From the NCBI GenBank assembly GCA_900073065.1, contig FJOG01000020.1:277770-341769 (forward strand): a stretch of DNA of 64,000 bases, read 5' to 3'. The notes under the pieces are model-generated. The model saw only the letters and a program-made list of their open reading frames with translations. It ran no database searches and was not told the DNA's origin. Shown piece after piece: positions 47,054-57,751 of this stretch; position 1 is the first letter of the stretch, and every line of letters begins with the position of its first letter. The stretch comes from Phialocephala subalpina (Eukaryota; Ascomycota; Leotiomycetes; Helotiales; Mollisiaceae). The position numbers were made by a program, and so were the translations under genes.

Positions 47054-48381
47054 CTATACAAGCTTTGTAATTCTTTTTGAGCGTCTGAGTTGGACACCTT
47101 TCTCTTTTTCACTTTCCTTGGCTTTTCGTTTCTGTCGAGTTGACTTTACTGTGCTTGACTTGGGCTTTTTCGTGACTCTAGACGCTTCCTTTACTTTGAG
47201 TTTCACTGCTGTGGCCGCCGGCTTAGCCTTTGGGGCTGACTTTGGCTTGATCTCGACCTTTCCCTTTCGTGTAGTCTTTGGCTTGGCGGGGTACTTCGAC
47301 TTCGGGGTCACCTCCTCGAACAGCTGAGAGGGGAGATCGTCAATATCAATCCACTCCCAGGTCTCTATAACCTTCGTCTTGACATCCTTTTCATATTTCC
47401 TCAACGTTTGAATTGGAGTCTCTTCAGCTCCACCAAACTGCTCAAAGTCTTTCGGTGCCTCCGGCTTGGTCTATCTAAAATCATGAAACTCCTCCGCTTG
47501 AAGCTCCGCAATCTTGATATCTGCTCTCAGTATGAACTTCTCCGCAATGTATTTCGTAATCAACATTCCCGAAGTCTTGAATTCTAATTCAATCCCTTCT
47601 TTCCACAGTTTATCAAAAAGTGCGATCGGACAATCCTCTGGTCGAACCTCTTTCGAACGCCAGTAGTTGAGATCGAACGATGTGTTCAAGAAGAACTTCA
47701 AGTCTTTATTCTGCAACCGTCCCCATCCCCCGTCCTAGTCGTATTATGATCTTCAACCTTTGGAGAAACTCCCCAGTCCCCCAGTAAAAATTGAGGAAAA
47801 GGAGAATCCTCATCAGACCAATGGAGAAAGACATTTCCATAATGAATATCCGAGTGTGTGATCAGCTGCCAGTCCTCTTGGAAACCGACATCATTCTGCC
47901 AGCCAGAGTGAATGCATGCAATGATCTCAATCAACTGTTTTTCTATGTGCCAGAACACCGCTTCGGGAATGACTTTATCATTTTTGCAGCACTTCTTGAT
48001 GAATGCACTCAAGTCCCCTCCGTTGCAAAAGGCGTAGATCAAAGTCGGAGCCTTGGTTTCCCCGTCGAAGTGTTGAACTATTTCTGGTGTCATTGAAGCT
48101 GGAATGAGGTCGGAGAATGATAATTCTTCAGTCGCCAGATGTTCGGAACGCTTGACTAGCCTTTTGCGTACGTACACATTTCCGTCTGTTAGGGAGCGGA
48201 CGATACATGCTTGACCTTGCGTACCATGTTTGATAACGGTGATGAGGACGTAACCTGCCTCTACGTCTTCGACGCCATCGAAAAGGCAGGCGTGAGGTTT
48301 GTTCATATTAGCCATTACGCAGTGACTCCTGTTGATTTGACATAGTTCTAAATCTGCAAAGTAAGGATCGAGGGAAGACAA
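47054..48381 (-). pseudogene. atypical protein-kinase-like gene, broken by a frameshift and a stop
   Basis: The frame from 48381 (MSSLDPYFADLELCQINRSH) carries kinase landmarks: VYVRKRLVKR (VAIK-like Lys), LIYAFCNGGDLSAFI (hinge), THSDIHYGNVFLHW (catalytic loop with HSD in place of HRD) and LLGDWGVS (DWG in place of DFG). The frame breaks near 47700-47716 and resumes one base off as LQNKDLKFFLNTSFDLNYW. A TAG at 47473-47471 then stops it, yet coding-like sequence goes on in frame (KPEAPKDFEQFGGAEETPIQ) to a Lys-rich tail ending RSKRITKLV at 47054. Two lesions make a functional product unlikely, unless a small intron hides the first one. Confidence 0.7.
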
Positions 48382-48822
48382 CGAACCAATTCAAACGCCA
48401 TCAAAGAGAATCGGATCTAAGCCTTTGCGCCCGGGAGCACAATGTGTGAGTTGCTGATTCGAAATGACAAAGAAAATTGACAGTTCTTTGACAACAATCG
48501 TTAGTTCTGGTAGTGAGTTCAAGGAAACAGAAGGAATACAATCGAAATGCATCCTTATTATTGTGGAAAAAGTGCCGCCTATTTTCTTGGATGTTTGGCA
48601 CATTTCTGGGACGAGATTGTCTGGTCTGAAGAGAAAAGAGGAAAGGGGCTCGCTTACGGACCAATCACCACATTATCCCGCTCATGCTCTTGTAAACAAC
48701 TGAGGATTTGTTAAACCTGAATAGCAAGACGCCAAGTCAATGCAAACTTTAATACATACAGCGTTCCTGTCTTGCTAAAACATGATTGTGTGAAGTAAGA
48801 TCTTACGAAAAAGAATTTCCTG

Positions 48823-50074
48823 TTATCCTTGCTGCAATCCGATCAGTGCCTCAACAGCCTCATGCTCTTCAAGAAGAGCTTGATCGTGGTCTTCTATCGT
48901 AGTGATACCCAGAGTCCTGCAATGCTTAAGAGGCGTCAGCATTACACGATCCAACCCCTCGTCGCCATATGTCTGCCAATCCAACGAGCCTGTGGAGGTT
49001 TCGACTTTAGCCTTCATTGCGGTAAAGATTCCAATTTGATACTGCCGTTTTGGATGGGATCCCTTGCAATCCCAGGTAACATATCGATCACGCGGCTTGA
49101 ACGGTAGCGCTCTGTCCAGATACAGGAAGCAGAAAAAGGGGCTGGGTCCGCCGTCGTTTGTGCTTGGTCTTTCGTAGTGGTAATTTACGAAGAGCCAGGT
49201 CGATTGACCCCGTTGACCGAACACATTGACTTTGTAGATTCGCTTAACCTTGTGAAAGTTTTTTTTCGTCTCATAGAATTCCATTGTGATCTTAGCTGGG
49301 GTCGCGTTGACCAGATCTTTGATCAAGAGGAAGAATTGAGGACTGGATCCTTCCATCCTACATTTGTCCCAGTTGGGTTCAAGCGAGTGGCAGCAGAAAG
49401 GACTTGAACCCTTCTGGGGCAAGCTAAGCATCTTGGTCTTACACTCCCTTTCCCTCTGGGGCTCGTCAGATCAAGACTTGTGTGTAGGGAATCTCAAAAA
49501 TGCAGGGATTTTGTATACCTCCTTATCCTTCAGCTTAGCATGCAGTTGGCGGACGTCCTCTCTGACAGCGAAAACACCACTGTGCCGAAACCATTCTTTC
49601 TCATGAATGCCAAGCACTTCAAGCTCTTCCTCCCATTTCCCCTCCTCCCACGCCATAGGCTCCATTTCCTTGATCTAGAATATCACAATGTCAGATGCAA
49701 GATCTTAATCAGGTAAACGTAACACAGCCGAGAGTCGTGTAAACCAGCAAGACCGTAGAACTTACAGCATGAGTAGCGCATACAGCCACAGAACAACAGT
49801 ATTTGCAACCATGCTCTGCCATATGATGGTTCGTGATGACCGGTCGTGGTGGTGGTCCCGGTGGCGGCGAGGTTATCGTAGGAGGAAATGGTTGTACCGT
49901 AACTCGTACGGTATCAGGAAACTGCCAGTTGAGCGGAGCGGCGAGAGGACTATCGGAAGGAGGAGGCCTTACGGGACCGAATGGAAGGGGTCGCCTTGGT
50001 GTTGTGAACGGAGGTCGGAGGGAACCTTCAGGCGACGGTGGGGGAGAATCGGAGTTTCTGCTGAGTTGAAACAT
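48823..50074 (-). CDS. hypothetical protein with proline-rich N-terminus
   Basis: Minus-strand exons 50074-49766, 49674-49519, 49431-48823 (1074 nt, 357 aa), all splice sites in phase 0. Residues 1-90 are Pro/Ser/Thr-rich (NSDSPPPSPEGSLRPPF), followed by HGCKYCCSVAVCATHA, a Cys/His-rich turn. Exon 2 is charged (EEGKWEEELEVLGIHEKEWF). Exon 3 is a globular-looking domain with VKRIYKVNVFGQRGQSTWLF, FFCFLYLDRALPFKPRDRYV and ITTIEDHDQALLEEHEAVEA. No family recognised. It is neither clearly secreted nor membrane-bound. Confidence 0.7.
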
Positions 50075-50749
50075 CGTGCTTGAGATTCTCGTGAGAAGAT
50101 TGTCCGTACATACAATGAAGGCTTTGGGTTCGCCTCGATAAGATGTAGCTGTGGAAATGCCGCGATGAGGACTGTTTGTTGTTGGGAGAATATTCGATTT
50201 TGGATATTTTTTTTAGAAGGTGGGACTATTCGATTTGAGGAAGGAAGTCAGGGACAATATCGTTGTCCTTCCTGTCAGAGTAAGCACACAAGGCAGGGTG
50301 TTGGCGTTGTCGGTTCCTTCCATCTCTAGACCCTTTGACAGGCAGAATGAAACCGCAACAGCCGTCGTTCCTTTCTCGACATTAGAATCGAGCGAACATG
50401 AAATATGGTGATAATCGCGTTGCGTGCGAAATAACAGACCCGTAGCCTTAAAACATAACACCACCGAAAATACTTGCAGCAAATGCACATAACAGCAGCG
50501 GTCTTGTCTGGACTTTGAATCTTCTCTTCTATGAGATGGGCACGTTTGGATTGAAAGTGCAGTAGAATAAATAAATGAGGATACAAAAAGAGACGAGATA
50601 CGAAATGAGATGCGCTGTATGGCAAGCAAGCAAGGATACAAAGAACAGGATCGCATTTCGAGTCCGTGATCTGAATCCATACACGTAGACCATTCCCCTC
50701 ATCCCCAAATATCAAGCTCGCTCAACCTCACTCATCGGCCACACCGCAC
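50075..50749. other. intergenic, nothing recognised
   Basis: Promoter side of the proline-rich gene and 3' side of the small 90-aa gene. No gene-like frame. Confidence 0.45.
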
Positions 50750-51022
50750 TCACTTCTTCCCCATGCCACACACTCTCTCCATCCTCTCAACCCCCTCCCT
50801 CTGCCTCTGCTGCCCCTTCCCAACCTCACTCTCCGGCGCCATCGCAGGCAACATTCCTGGACCCCACCTCGGCATGTCCTTAACATCCCCAACCCAAGCT
50901 TTATTATTGCTCGGATTAGCATCTGGTCCTTCAAGTCTAACATGATCTTGTCCCTGCAATGCTGGATGATTGTAATTTCTGTTGACTGGTTTGCGGCGGG
51001 TGTCGTTCTTTGTGCTGGACAT
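50750..51022 (-). CDS. small hypothetical protein (90 aa)
   Basis: Intronless minus-strand frame starting MSSTKNDTRRKPVNRNYNHP. It is hydrophilic, with a central WVGDVKDMPRWGPGMLPAM motif and a Gln/Arg/Glu-rich tail ending CGMGKK. No signal peptide or membrane segment. The ordered Trp/Pro motif argues for a real small protein. Function unknown. Confidence 0.5.
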   Translation of the reverse strand: MSSTKNDTRRKPVNRNYNHPALQGQDHVRLEGPDANPSNNKAWVGDVKDMPRWGPGMLPAMAPESEVGKGQQRQREGVERMERVCGMGKK

Positions 51023-51700
51023 CGATGAGGGCTGGCGTCGGCTGGAGGGGGGTTTGGTGGTCGATGGTTTGGGGAATGAGTTGTACAGGTGTGTTTGACT
51101 TGAAGCGGAAAGCGAGATTATGTTGGGCTTGAGCTGTGAGGTGGGAGTAGGTTTATTCGGAGGTGGTGGAGGAGGAAGGACGAATCATTTGCCAGCAAGT
51201 CTTTCTACTTTCATTTGCTCTTTTTGCTCTTCTGTCCGAGACATGCGGGATCCCATGATGAATGATGCTGTGAGATATGTGAGAGCTCCAGCTCGATTGG
51301 GAAACGGAGGCCAAGAAGTAGTCCAGTCCTTCGAGTGACTCGACTGAATGATTCACGGACTGAATAGTGAGTGCTTGGTTGACATCCCATGCATAGTCAT
51401 CTAAGTTCTCCCAGGACAAGACGTCGTGCGATATCAGAGAGCGCGAAGAGAGGTCAACATGAAGCAAAAGACCGATAGAACAACCGAGGGCTACAAATGC
51501 GGATGACGGGGGGAAAGCTTTCCGCAGCTGTGCGGGATCGGGTTGGCAAGGACCACATCATGGCTTCCTACACTTTCTGAGCTTCCGCATATGATTGACT
51601 GTGACCCGAGAGACATTGTCGAGATTCGTCGGCGATTGATTCCAGTCTCCAGACCCGGTGTCTTCTCCAAACCTCTCATAGCCAACCTTAACATTGGTCA
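51023..51700. other. intergenic, nothing recognised
   Basis: 3' flank of the hexose transporter and promoter side of the small 90-aa gene; no gene-like frame. Confidence 0.45.
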
Positions 51701-53599
51701 CTACCTCCCCTCAACCTCATCAACCTTCGAATCCGACTCATCAATCGAATCCCCATTCTTGACCTTCCCCGTCTCAATATCATGTACTATCTGCCCTTTA
51801 TGCGCTGCATTCGCAATCTCCGGATGTTCCTCCTTCAACCTCGCGAAATTCCTCTCTGCGTCCCAAACCCACGGAGTTTTCGCCGCGAACAACAAGTCCA
51901 TTTCTTCCAGCGTTCTCTGATTTGATTCAGGATAGAGGGCCCAAACCATAGGGAGGGTTATGACATTGGAGATGGCGAAGATGTAGAGAGTTTTCTCGTT
52001 GATGCTGTTGAACATTACGGGGCAGAGGAGAGTCTGGAGTTTGTTAGTGGAAAGTGGAAAGTGGAGAGGGGAGAGGGAGGAGGGAGGTGGGGAACGTACA
52101 AGCCAGCCGTTACCGATACTCCATCCTACCACACCCCATGCGTTGCCTTTTGCTCTCACTTCGAGGGGAAAGATTTCAGCGGGGTAGAGCCAGGGCACTG
52201 TCAACCAAGTAGCTCCAAAAACGAAAGTGAAGATAAACACGAAGGACGCTGCGGCTGCTCCATATTGTGCGGCTTTGGCGGTGTCACCGGAGTTTGTGGC
52301 GTCGCTGGCGAGTTTGGACATGCCGCCTGCGAGAAACATGGCGATTCCTTGGCCGATTGATCCCCAGTACATTGTCCATCGTCGACCGATTCGGTCGAGG
52401 GTGAAGACACAGATGAGGGTTGAGAACATGTAGAAAATGTTGTTGAGACCAGAGATCCATTGTGATTTCTCTGTGTCGAATCCTGCCATACGGAAGATGG
52501 TTGGAGCGTCTGTGACAGTCAATTCCTGTAGTTTTCACTCTACTGAGGATACTCACAAACTGTAACACCAGCAATACCAACCCACTCCTGCATGATCTGA
52601 AGCCAGATCACAAGCTGCACTCTTCGACCAGTATGCAAATCTCCAGACCCTCTACCAGTCAGCATCGACAGATACGATGTCCTGTTTCCAGCCTCTTTCT
52701 CAAGCCGTGAGACGTTTATAATGTCTTGGAATTCTGCTTCCGCAAGGATTTTGTCTTCGCCCTCATCACCACGGAGTCGACCGAGGATGAAACGAGCTTC
52801 ATCTTCGCGACCGACTTTGACTAGCCATCGGGGACTTTCCGGAAACCACCATACGATGACGAAGAGAACCAACAGTGGGATGATCTGGAAGCCGATTGGG
52901 AACCTCCATCTGAAAGGAGACGCGCCTTGGTCGATGAATGAGAGGCCACTGTCACGTGTTAGTCGTAAGCCACAAGAGCTTGATGGACGCTTACAATTCG
53001 AGCCAGTAGGCAACAACTACGCCAAAGATGTTGAGTGTGAACTCAATGGCGATGAATTGTCCTCGACTAGTATGAGGTACACTTTCCGTGGCCCAGACCG
53101 GTACGATGGCGTTGAGGATACCAGTTCCCCAACCATTTATAAGTCGTGCTGCCCCGCATCAGCATCTGCTCAAAGTCTTGTAAAGCTAGAGCAACTCACC
53201 AAAGATCATCCAAATGTGATTCTGCGCAGAGCATTGCAAGCTTGCTCCAAGCACACCCCAAGCCGCACCCAAAGCAATAGTCTTTATCCTTCCAATCTTC
53301 TCGCCAACCCAACCTCCAACAAGAGCACCAAAAAGAGTCCCCAAGTAATACACAGACACAATACCACCTTGCAGTAAGCTGTCAGTGATCACAGGGGTGT
53401 TGGGAGAGCCATCGATTGTCTCCACATGACCGAATCCCATCAATTCGATGTAATCCTTTGCATTGTTGACCCCGCCCATCATTCCCTGGTCGTAGCCAAA
53501 GAAGAAGATTGAAAGACCGGCTACGCAATTGATGGCTATGAGAAGCTTGCGCTTCTCGAGAGAATGAGCTACATTCCATTTCTTGATTTGGTTGCCCAT
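51701..53599 (-). CDS. MFS hexose/sugar transporter
   Basis: Minus-strand exons 53599-53200, 53148-52995, 52948-52557, 52509-52100, 52033-51701 (1689 nt, 562 aa, 12 predicted membrane helices). Sugar-porter signatures are intact: FFFGYDQGMMGGV in helix 1, GGWVGEKIGRIKTIALG between helices 2 and 3, INGWGTGILNAIVPVWATE in helix 4/5, PESPRWL before the central loop, LDRIGRRWTMYWG, VPWLYPAEIFPLEVRAKG and PESNQRTLEEMD at the end of helix 12. The start at 53599 (MGNQIKKWNVAHSLEKRK) lies in the gene-proximal unit of a 250-bp tandem duplication. An identical ATG at 53849 in the distal unit opens a frame that ends after 76 codons, so a transcript from further upstream would meet a decoy start first. 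Confidence 0.92.
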
Positions 53600-53912
53600 C
53601 CTGACAACACGGGCGAGATCAAAGAGAGAGAACGAGAAATTGGAGATAGAAACGTGCAGAACCGATTGTCTCCACATGACCGAATCCCATCAATTCGATG
53701 TAATCCTTTGCATTGTTGACCCCGCCCATCATTCCCTGGTCGTAGCCAAAGAAGAAGATTGAAAGACCGGCTACGCAATTGATGGCTATGAGAAGCTTGC
53801 GCTTCTCGAGAGAATGAGCTACATTCCATTTCTTGATTTGGTTGCCCATCCTGACAACACGGGCGAGATCAAAGAGAGAGAACGAGAAATTGGAGATAGA
53901 AACGTGCAGAAC
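53413..53912. repeat. perfect 250-bp tandem duplication (two units) over exon 1 of the sugar transporter
   Basis: Units 53413-53662 and 53663-53912 are identical and abut; t53412 versus c53662 and c53663 versus a53913 mark the borders. Each unit contains the 5' leader and the first 62 codons of the transporter. The period, 250 bp, is exactly that of the duplication at 9225-9724, though the sequences are unrelated. Confidence 0.97.
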
Positions 53913-54691
53913 ATAGTGATCTTGGCCAATTCCCGCTCACGAGATGCGGCTGCAGAATTGCTGCCTTGGATGAAGATATGCGCACGAATAAGAAGGAGGA
54001 CCGTTGTTGAAAATGACGGTTTTGAAGTCCGACTTTTTCCTTCAAAGACCGCGCTCTTTAGTTGCTGATGCTTTGGCATGTTGGCATGTTGGCATTTTGA
54101 TAGTCGGGATGAGAGAGAGAGCGGATGTTCACACCCATGCGGAGGTACTGCTCACGAGCAGCTTGCCCAAAGAGTTCTTTCTGTTGATGTCGAGATAACT
54201 GTCCTGCGCGTTTGCGGTTCGTGTGAGTTTCGTGTTTCTCTCACGAAATTTGATGTTCGAGATTTCTTCTATGGCACGTGACCGCACAGAACAGCCGAAT
54301 TTGGAAAGGGGCAAAGGCCATCTCATCATGCATTTTCTCTTCCGAATCAGAAGCAAGAGTTCGGATTCTGAGAAAATTGAAGCCTATGAGCATCGAAGAA
54401 GATATCCTCCTTCATCTTGAACGTTTCTAAGGCACATCACTGCGTCCAAGGAGTGTCTTAGTCAGCTTCGACCAAAATCTCTTACGTACCAGGAACCCAG
54501 GGCCTGACAGTTGGCCGTGCTCATGCGATAACGGATCTTGAATTTTATCTTCACAAACTTTGCAATTTTCTTCTTCTCTTCGTTGCACATCATCTCAATA
54601 TCAATTGCATACCTTGACGTCTCAAGATCATCAATTTTCTCGTCATAATCGAGTTCAGATATTACCCCACTCTTCGAGCCTCAAAAAAAGG
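53913..54691. other. divergent promoter region, transporter and bZIP gene
   Basis: No gene-like frame. Near 54070-54105 a short word, ttggcatg/ttggcatgt, is repeated three times. Likely holds both promoters. Confidence 0.45.
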
Positions 54692-56026
54692 ATGGGCAGA
54701 GACAATATCTTGTCTGTGATGCGGGGTGAGATTTCGCGTACCGGTACTTCTGCGATGGGAGCGTCAGGGGTGAATGATCGTGTGGGTGCGTACAGCATGC
54801 ACGAGACTGTGGAACAATCTGCCAGTGCGGATCCGGGGACTCCTGTAGCGAAGTCCAAAGGAGGACGTAAACCCGTGAGTGATCTCTCTTGATGCCGTTG
54901 TTGAAGTGGTGTTGACGAATACTCAGATTTACACTTCGTTAGAGCAGAAGAAGCAACGCAATCGAGATTCCCAGGCGGCGTTTAGAGAGCGACGAAGAGA
55001 GTATATCTCAGAGCTTGAGAAGATTGTTCAAGAACAGAAGGAGAAATTGCAGACTTCGGAGACAGCTCAGATAAGCTCGAAGGACGAGTGTTTGATGTTG
55101 AAGTACAAGAACTCCTTGCTTGAAAGGATACTTCTTGAGAAAGGTCAGTCACGACTCCCACATTGATACATGTCGATTCATTAACAATCCATAGGCATCG
55201 ACGTCAATGCAGAGCTGAACAGAACACTCGAATTTCCACCGAGACTTCCAGCCAAGATGAAGAGGAAACATCGTGATCACTCGCACGATACGCCATCACA
55301 TCACAAGCAAGCCAGAATCTCGAGCAGGTCAAGCCATACCCATTCCTGCTGCCATGGCGGTGGATCCCACTCTGGATCTGGAATGGATTATCATCCAGTC
55401 CAAGCTCCAAGCAACAGACAATCAAGGCACTACTCCCCCAACACCGGCCGCGTTCACAAGCATGCTCGGATGACCCCTCAAATCTTCACCCACCCAAAAC
55501 ATTCCCTCGGCAAGTATTCTCCTCTCCCTCCCATCCAGCACATCAAAGAACTTTCCGATCCTAGATTGATTCGAACCTACAGCACCCGATACGCATGCCA
55601 TTGCATCGGACGCCGCCTCTCTCATCACAAACGAATTCACAGGCCTCTTCACCCCCATCTCTCCACTCGGCAAGCTACCCCATCCCCCTTTCAAATTGCG
55701 TGTTAGTAGAACTCTGTTCGTCCTAGACTTAACTCGTTCGTACAGATGCCGAGTGTCCCAATCCTCTCCCCCTCTCTACCTCCAACCTACCATCGGACCA
55801 CACCTCGCCGACCACGACAACGACCCATAGCGCCTCATCGCCCCCTGAAATTCTCGATCAAAACCAAGCAGCGCAAGCGCTAGCTCAGATCCAAAGCCAG
55901 AGTCTGAAGACCTTTGATTTTGATTTCCAGTTTGATCCGAGTGCGAGCTACGCTGAGATTTTGGGAGCGGAGAAAGCGTCAGGGTTCGATATGGATTTGG
56001 AATTTTTGTCGAGTTTACAGGCTTGA
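54692..56026 (+). CDS. bZIP transcription factor (Pap1/AP-1-like), central frame disturbed
   Basis: Exon 1 54692-54874 and exon 2 54927-55143 encode the basic region QRNRDSQAAFRERRREYISE (the NxxSQxAFRxRR signature of fungal AP-1/PAR-like factors) and a leucine-zipper heptad run. Exon 3 from 55195 opens GIDVNAELNRTLEFPPRLP. Later coding segments TPPTPAAFTSML and ASLITNEFTGLFTPISPLG lie one frame off, with a TGA at 55471 between them. A further TGA at 55567 can be spliced out with a 69-nt intron (55514-55582). The last exon, 55746-56026, is acidic/aromatic (LKTFDFDFQFDPSASYAEIL) and ends SSLQA, like an activation domain. Either the middle is frameshifted (pseudogene or sequence error), or one 223-nt intron (55360-55582, weak donor) bypasses it. 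Confidence 0.65.
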
Positions 56027-56042
56027 TTAGGCGTTGGGGTCT

Positions 56043-56205
56043 ACGAATCTCCTTAACTCGGTTCTAGGGTATTCGGCCCCCAGGCCTTCGATGAATCTCC
56101 TTCAGTCTGGGTGGCGTTCGTGCTTCAGCGTTCTAACGAATCTCCTTGGTTTTGGCGGTTGGGCGTCCTGTCACGAATCTCTTTTCTTGACGAATCTCCT
56201 TACTC
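56043..56205. repeat. interspersed short repeat, five copies downstream of the bZIP gene
   Basis: Copies of (a)cgaatctcctt occur at about 56043, 56092, 56136, 56172 (cgaatctcttt) and 56189, spaced about 17-50 bp. The first and last copies extend to cctta(a)ctcggt. They lie within 165 bp just after the bZIP stop codon, possibly in its 3' UTR. Confidence 0.7.
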
Positions 56206-56758
56206 GGTACTATCTGTTTCCTTGTCATGACGACAAACGAATTCCGTAAGTCCAGGTGGAAAGGAAGGGGAAAAGGAGAGGAGTTGAGTACACAAAATTG
56301 GTATGTAAAAGAGCGTAGATAGAGCAGAGATCAGTTGGTAGAGTACATGTGGCGACGGAGGCTCTTCGGTTATGTTTCAGATAGTTATATTTCTATTCTC
56401 TTTCGTGATGCTAGGACCCAATGATCGTGGTTTGGAAAGTGAAATGGCTATGTTTCAATGTCCTTACACAAGGACGGACATTGGAAAATGGTTTCAAGTC
56501 TTGGTATCTAGGTCGGCCATGTAAGACATCCCGTAGTGATCTGGCAACCGTGCTTTGGTTGGACATTCCTGACTTTCGACATGTTGCTGTCCTCAAAAGC
56601 TCAAGACGGGCATTAGGGCATCTGTTGAGCCGACTAAGATCCGGAATATAGACCATGTTCAATCAAGCAGTAGAATGTCCAACACATCGCGAGCCTAGAT
56701 TTTGGCATAGGAAGAACTCTGATATGATAGGCTTCTCCCCACACAACACCCAAGGCTC

Positions 56759-57751
56759 TCAATCATCATCCTCATCATCATCAAAAGTCTCCAATTGAAA
56801 CACCTTCGGCGCTTCCTCTCTCCTCACCTCGCCCGCACCACCACTCCCACTCATACTCATCCTCCTCACCATATCCATCCTCCTCTCCTCATCCCTCTTC
56901 TGCCTCTCCGCCTCCTCCGCATTCGCAATCCTCTCTCTCTCCGCCTCCAACTCAGCACTCTTCTCCGGATCAAACGTCCAAGGATCAACTCCCTTATCGA
57001 GCAGGACTTGTATACTAGCCAACGCACCCCTCCTGATAACCTCCTCGTTTGGCCACGGGACGAACGTAGCTTCGTTCCCGGCGTTGAAAAATGGTTCCCA
57101 TGTTGCACGAGTGGTGGTTACGCCAGTTGTGTCTGTTGTTTGTGTTTCTCCGACAGCTGGGGCGGGTTGATCGATATCCATGGCTGTGCCTGAGGTTCCT
57201 TGTGATTGTTCAACGACGCCGTTTGTAGCTACGACGGGAGTCGTGGTCCCGTTTGTTTGTGTCTGCGAAGCTGGCTCTTTCGGCGTATTGGTCCCGGCTT
57301 CTCCAGACGCGACTTGGGAGTCTGTTTCTCGGTATGTGGGAGGGAGGGTGAATTTGCTGATTCGGCGGGCGTATGCCAACAACTCAGCGTTTGAGACTGG
57401 ATTTGTGTTTTCGGGGAAGGTGGAGGAGGGTGTTGCGATGAGGTCGCGGCGGGTGGTGGTGAGGAGAGTTAAGGTCTCTTTGATTTGGGTGTCGAGGTTT
57501 GCTGAGGTTTCGCGGAGGGCAAGAAGCTTTCTATGGTTGGCTTGGTGGGTTGTTACTGTGCTTCCGTTAGCTGGGAAAGAAGGTTTGCTGAAGGGGAGCT
57601 CACGTTGCTCCAAGCCATGGCTGAGCTCTGTGTCGGCAGTGACCAAGTCATTGGCAAGAGTTGGGTTCGGATTGTAGGTTGAGATTGAATTGACCAGAGC
57701 CTGCAGAGCTCTTTCTACACGCTCGAAGCGCTTGTCAATCAGTTTGTCCAT
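56759..57751 (-). CDS. MED4: Mediator complex subunit 4
   Basis: Middle-module subunit of Mediator, linking activators to RNA polymerase II. The unspliced frame is 330 aa. A 48-nt GT-AG intron (57556-57603, branch site agctaac) lies inside it and, because 48 is divisible by three and free of stops, the frame stays open if it is retained. Splicing gives GLEQLTTHQANHRKLLALRE, which is the family consensus, and a 314-aa protein. Other Med4 features are MDKLIDKRFERVERALQALV at the N-terminus, the LLAYARRISKFTLPPTYRE motif and WPNEEVIRRGALASIQ. The C-terminus is highly acidic (ETFDDDEDDD). Confidence 0.93.
   Translation of the reverse strand: MDKLIDKRFERVERALQALVNSISTYNPNPTLANDLVTADTELSHGLEQRELPFSKPSFPANGSTVTTHQANHRKLLALRETSANLDTQIKETLTLLTTTRRDLIATPSSTFPENTNPVSNAELLAYARRISKFTLPPTYRETDSQVASGEAGTNTPKEPASQTQTNGTTTPVVATNGVVEQSQGTSGTAMDIDQPAPAVGETQTTDTTGVTTTRATWEPFFNAGNEATFVPWPNEEVIRRGALASIQVLLDKGVDPWTFDPEKSAELEAERERIANAEEAERQKRDEERRMDMVRRMSMSGSGGAGEVRREEAPKVFQLETFDDDEDDD

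Noticed and set aside
49380..49440. Sequence ggacttgaaccc resembles the reverse of a tRNA T-arm (B box GGTTCAAGTCC) with a 5-bp T-stem.
   Set aside because: No matching acceptor stem (a GCAGCAG-type 5' strand) or A box lies upstream, and the site falls within the exon 3 start of the proline-rich gene.
57180..57677. Plus-strand open frame of 165 codons.
   Set aside because: Antisense of MED4.
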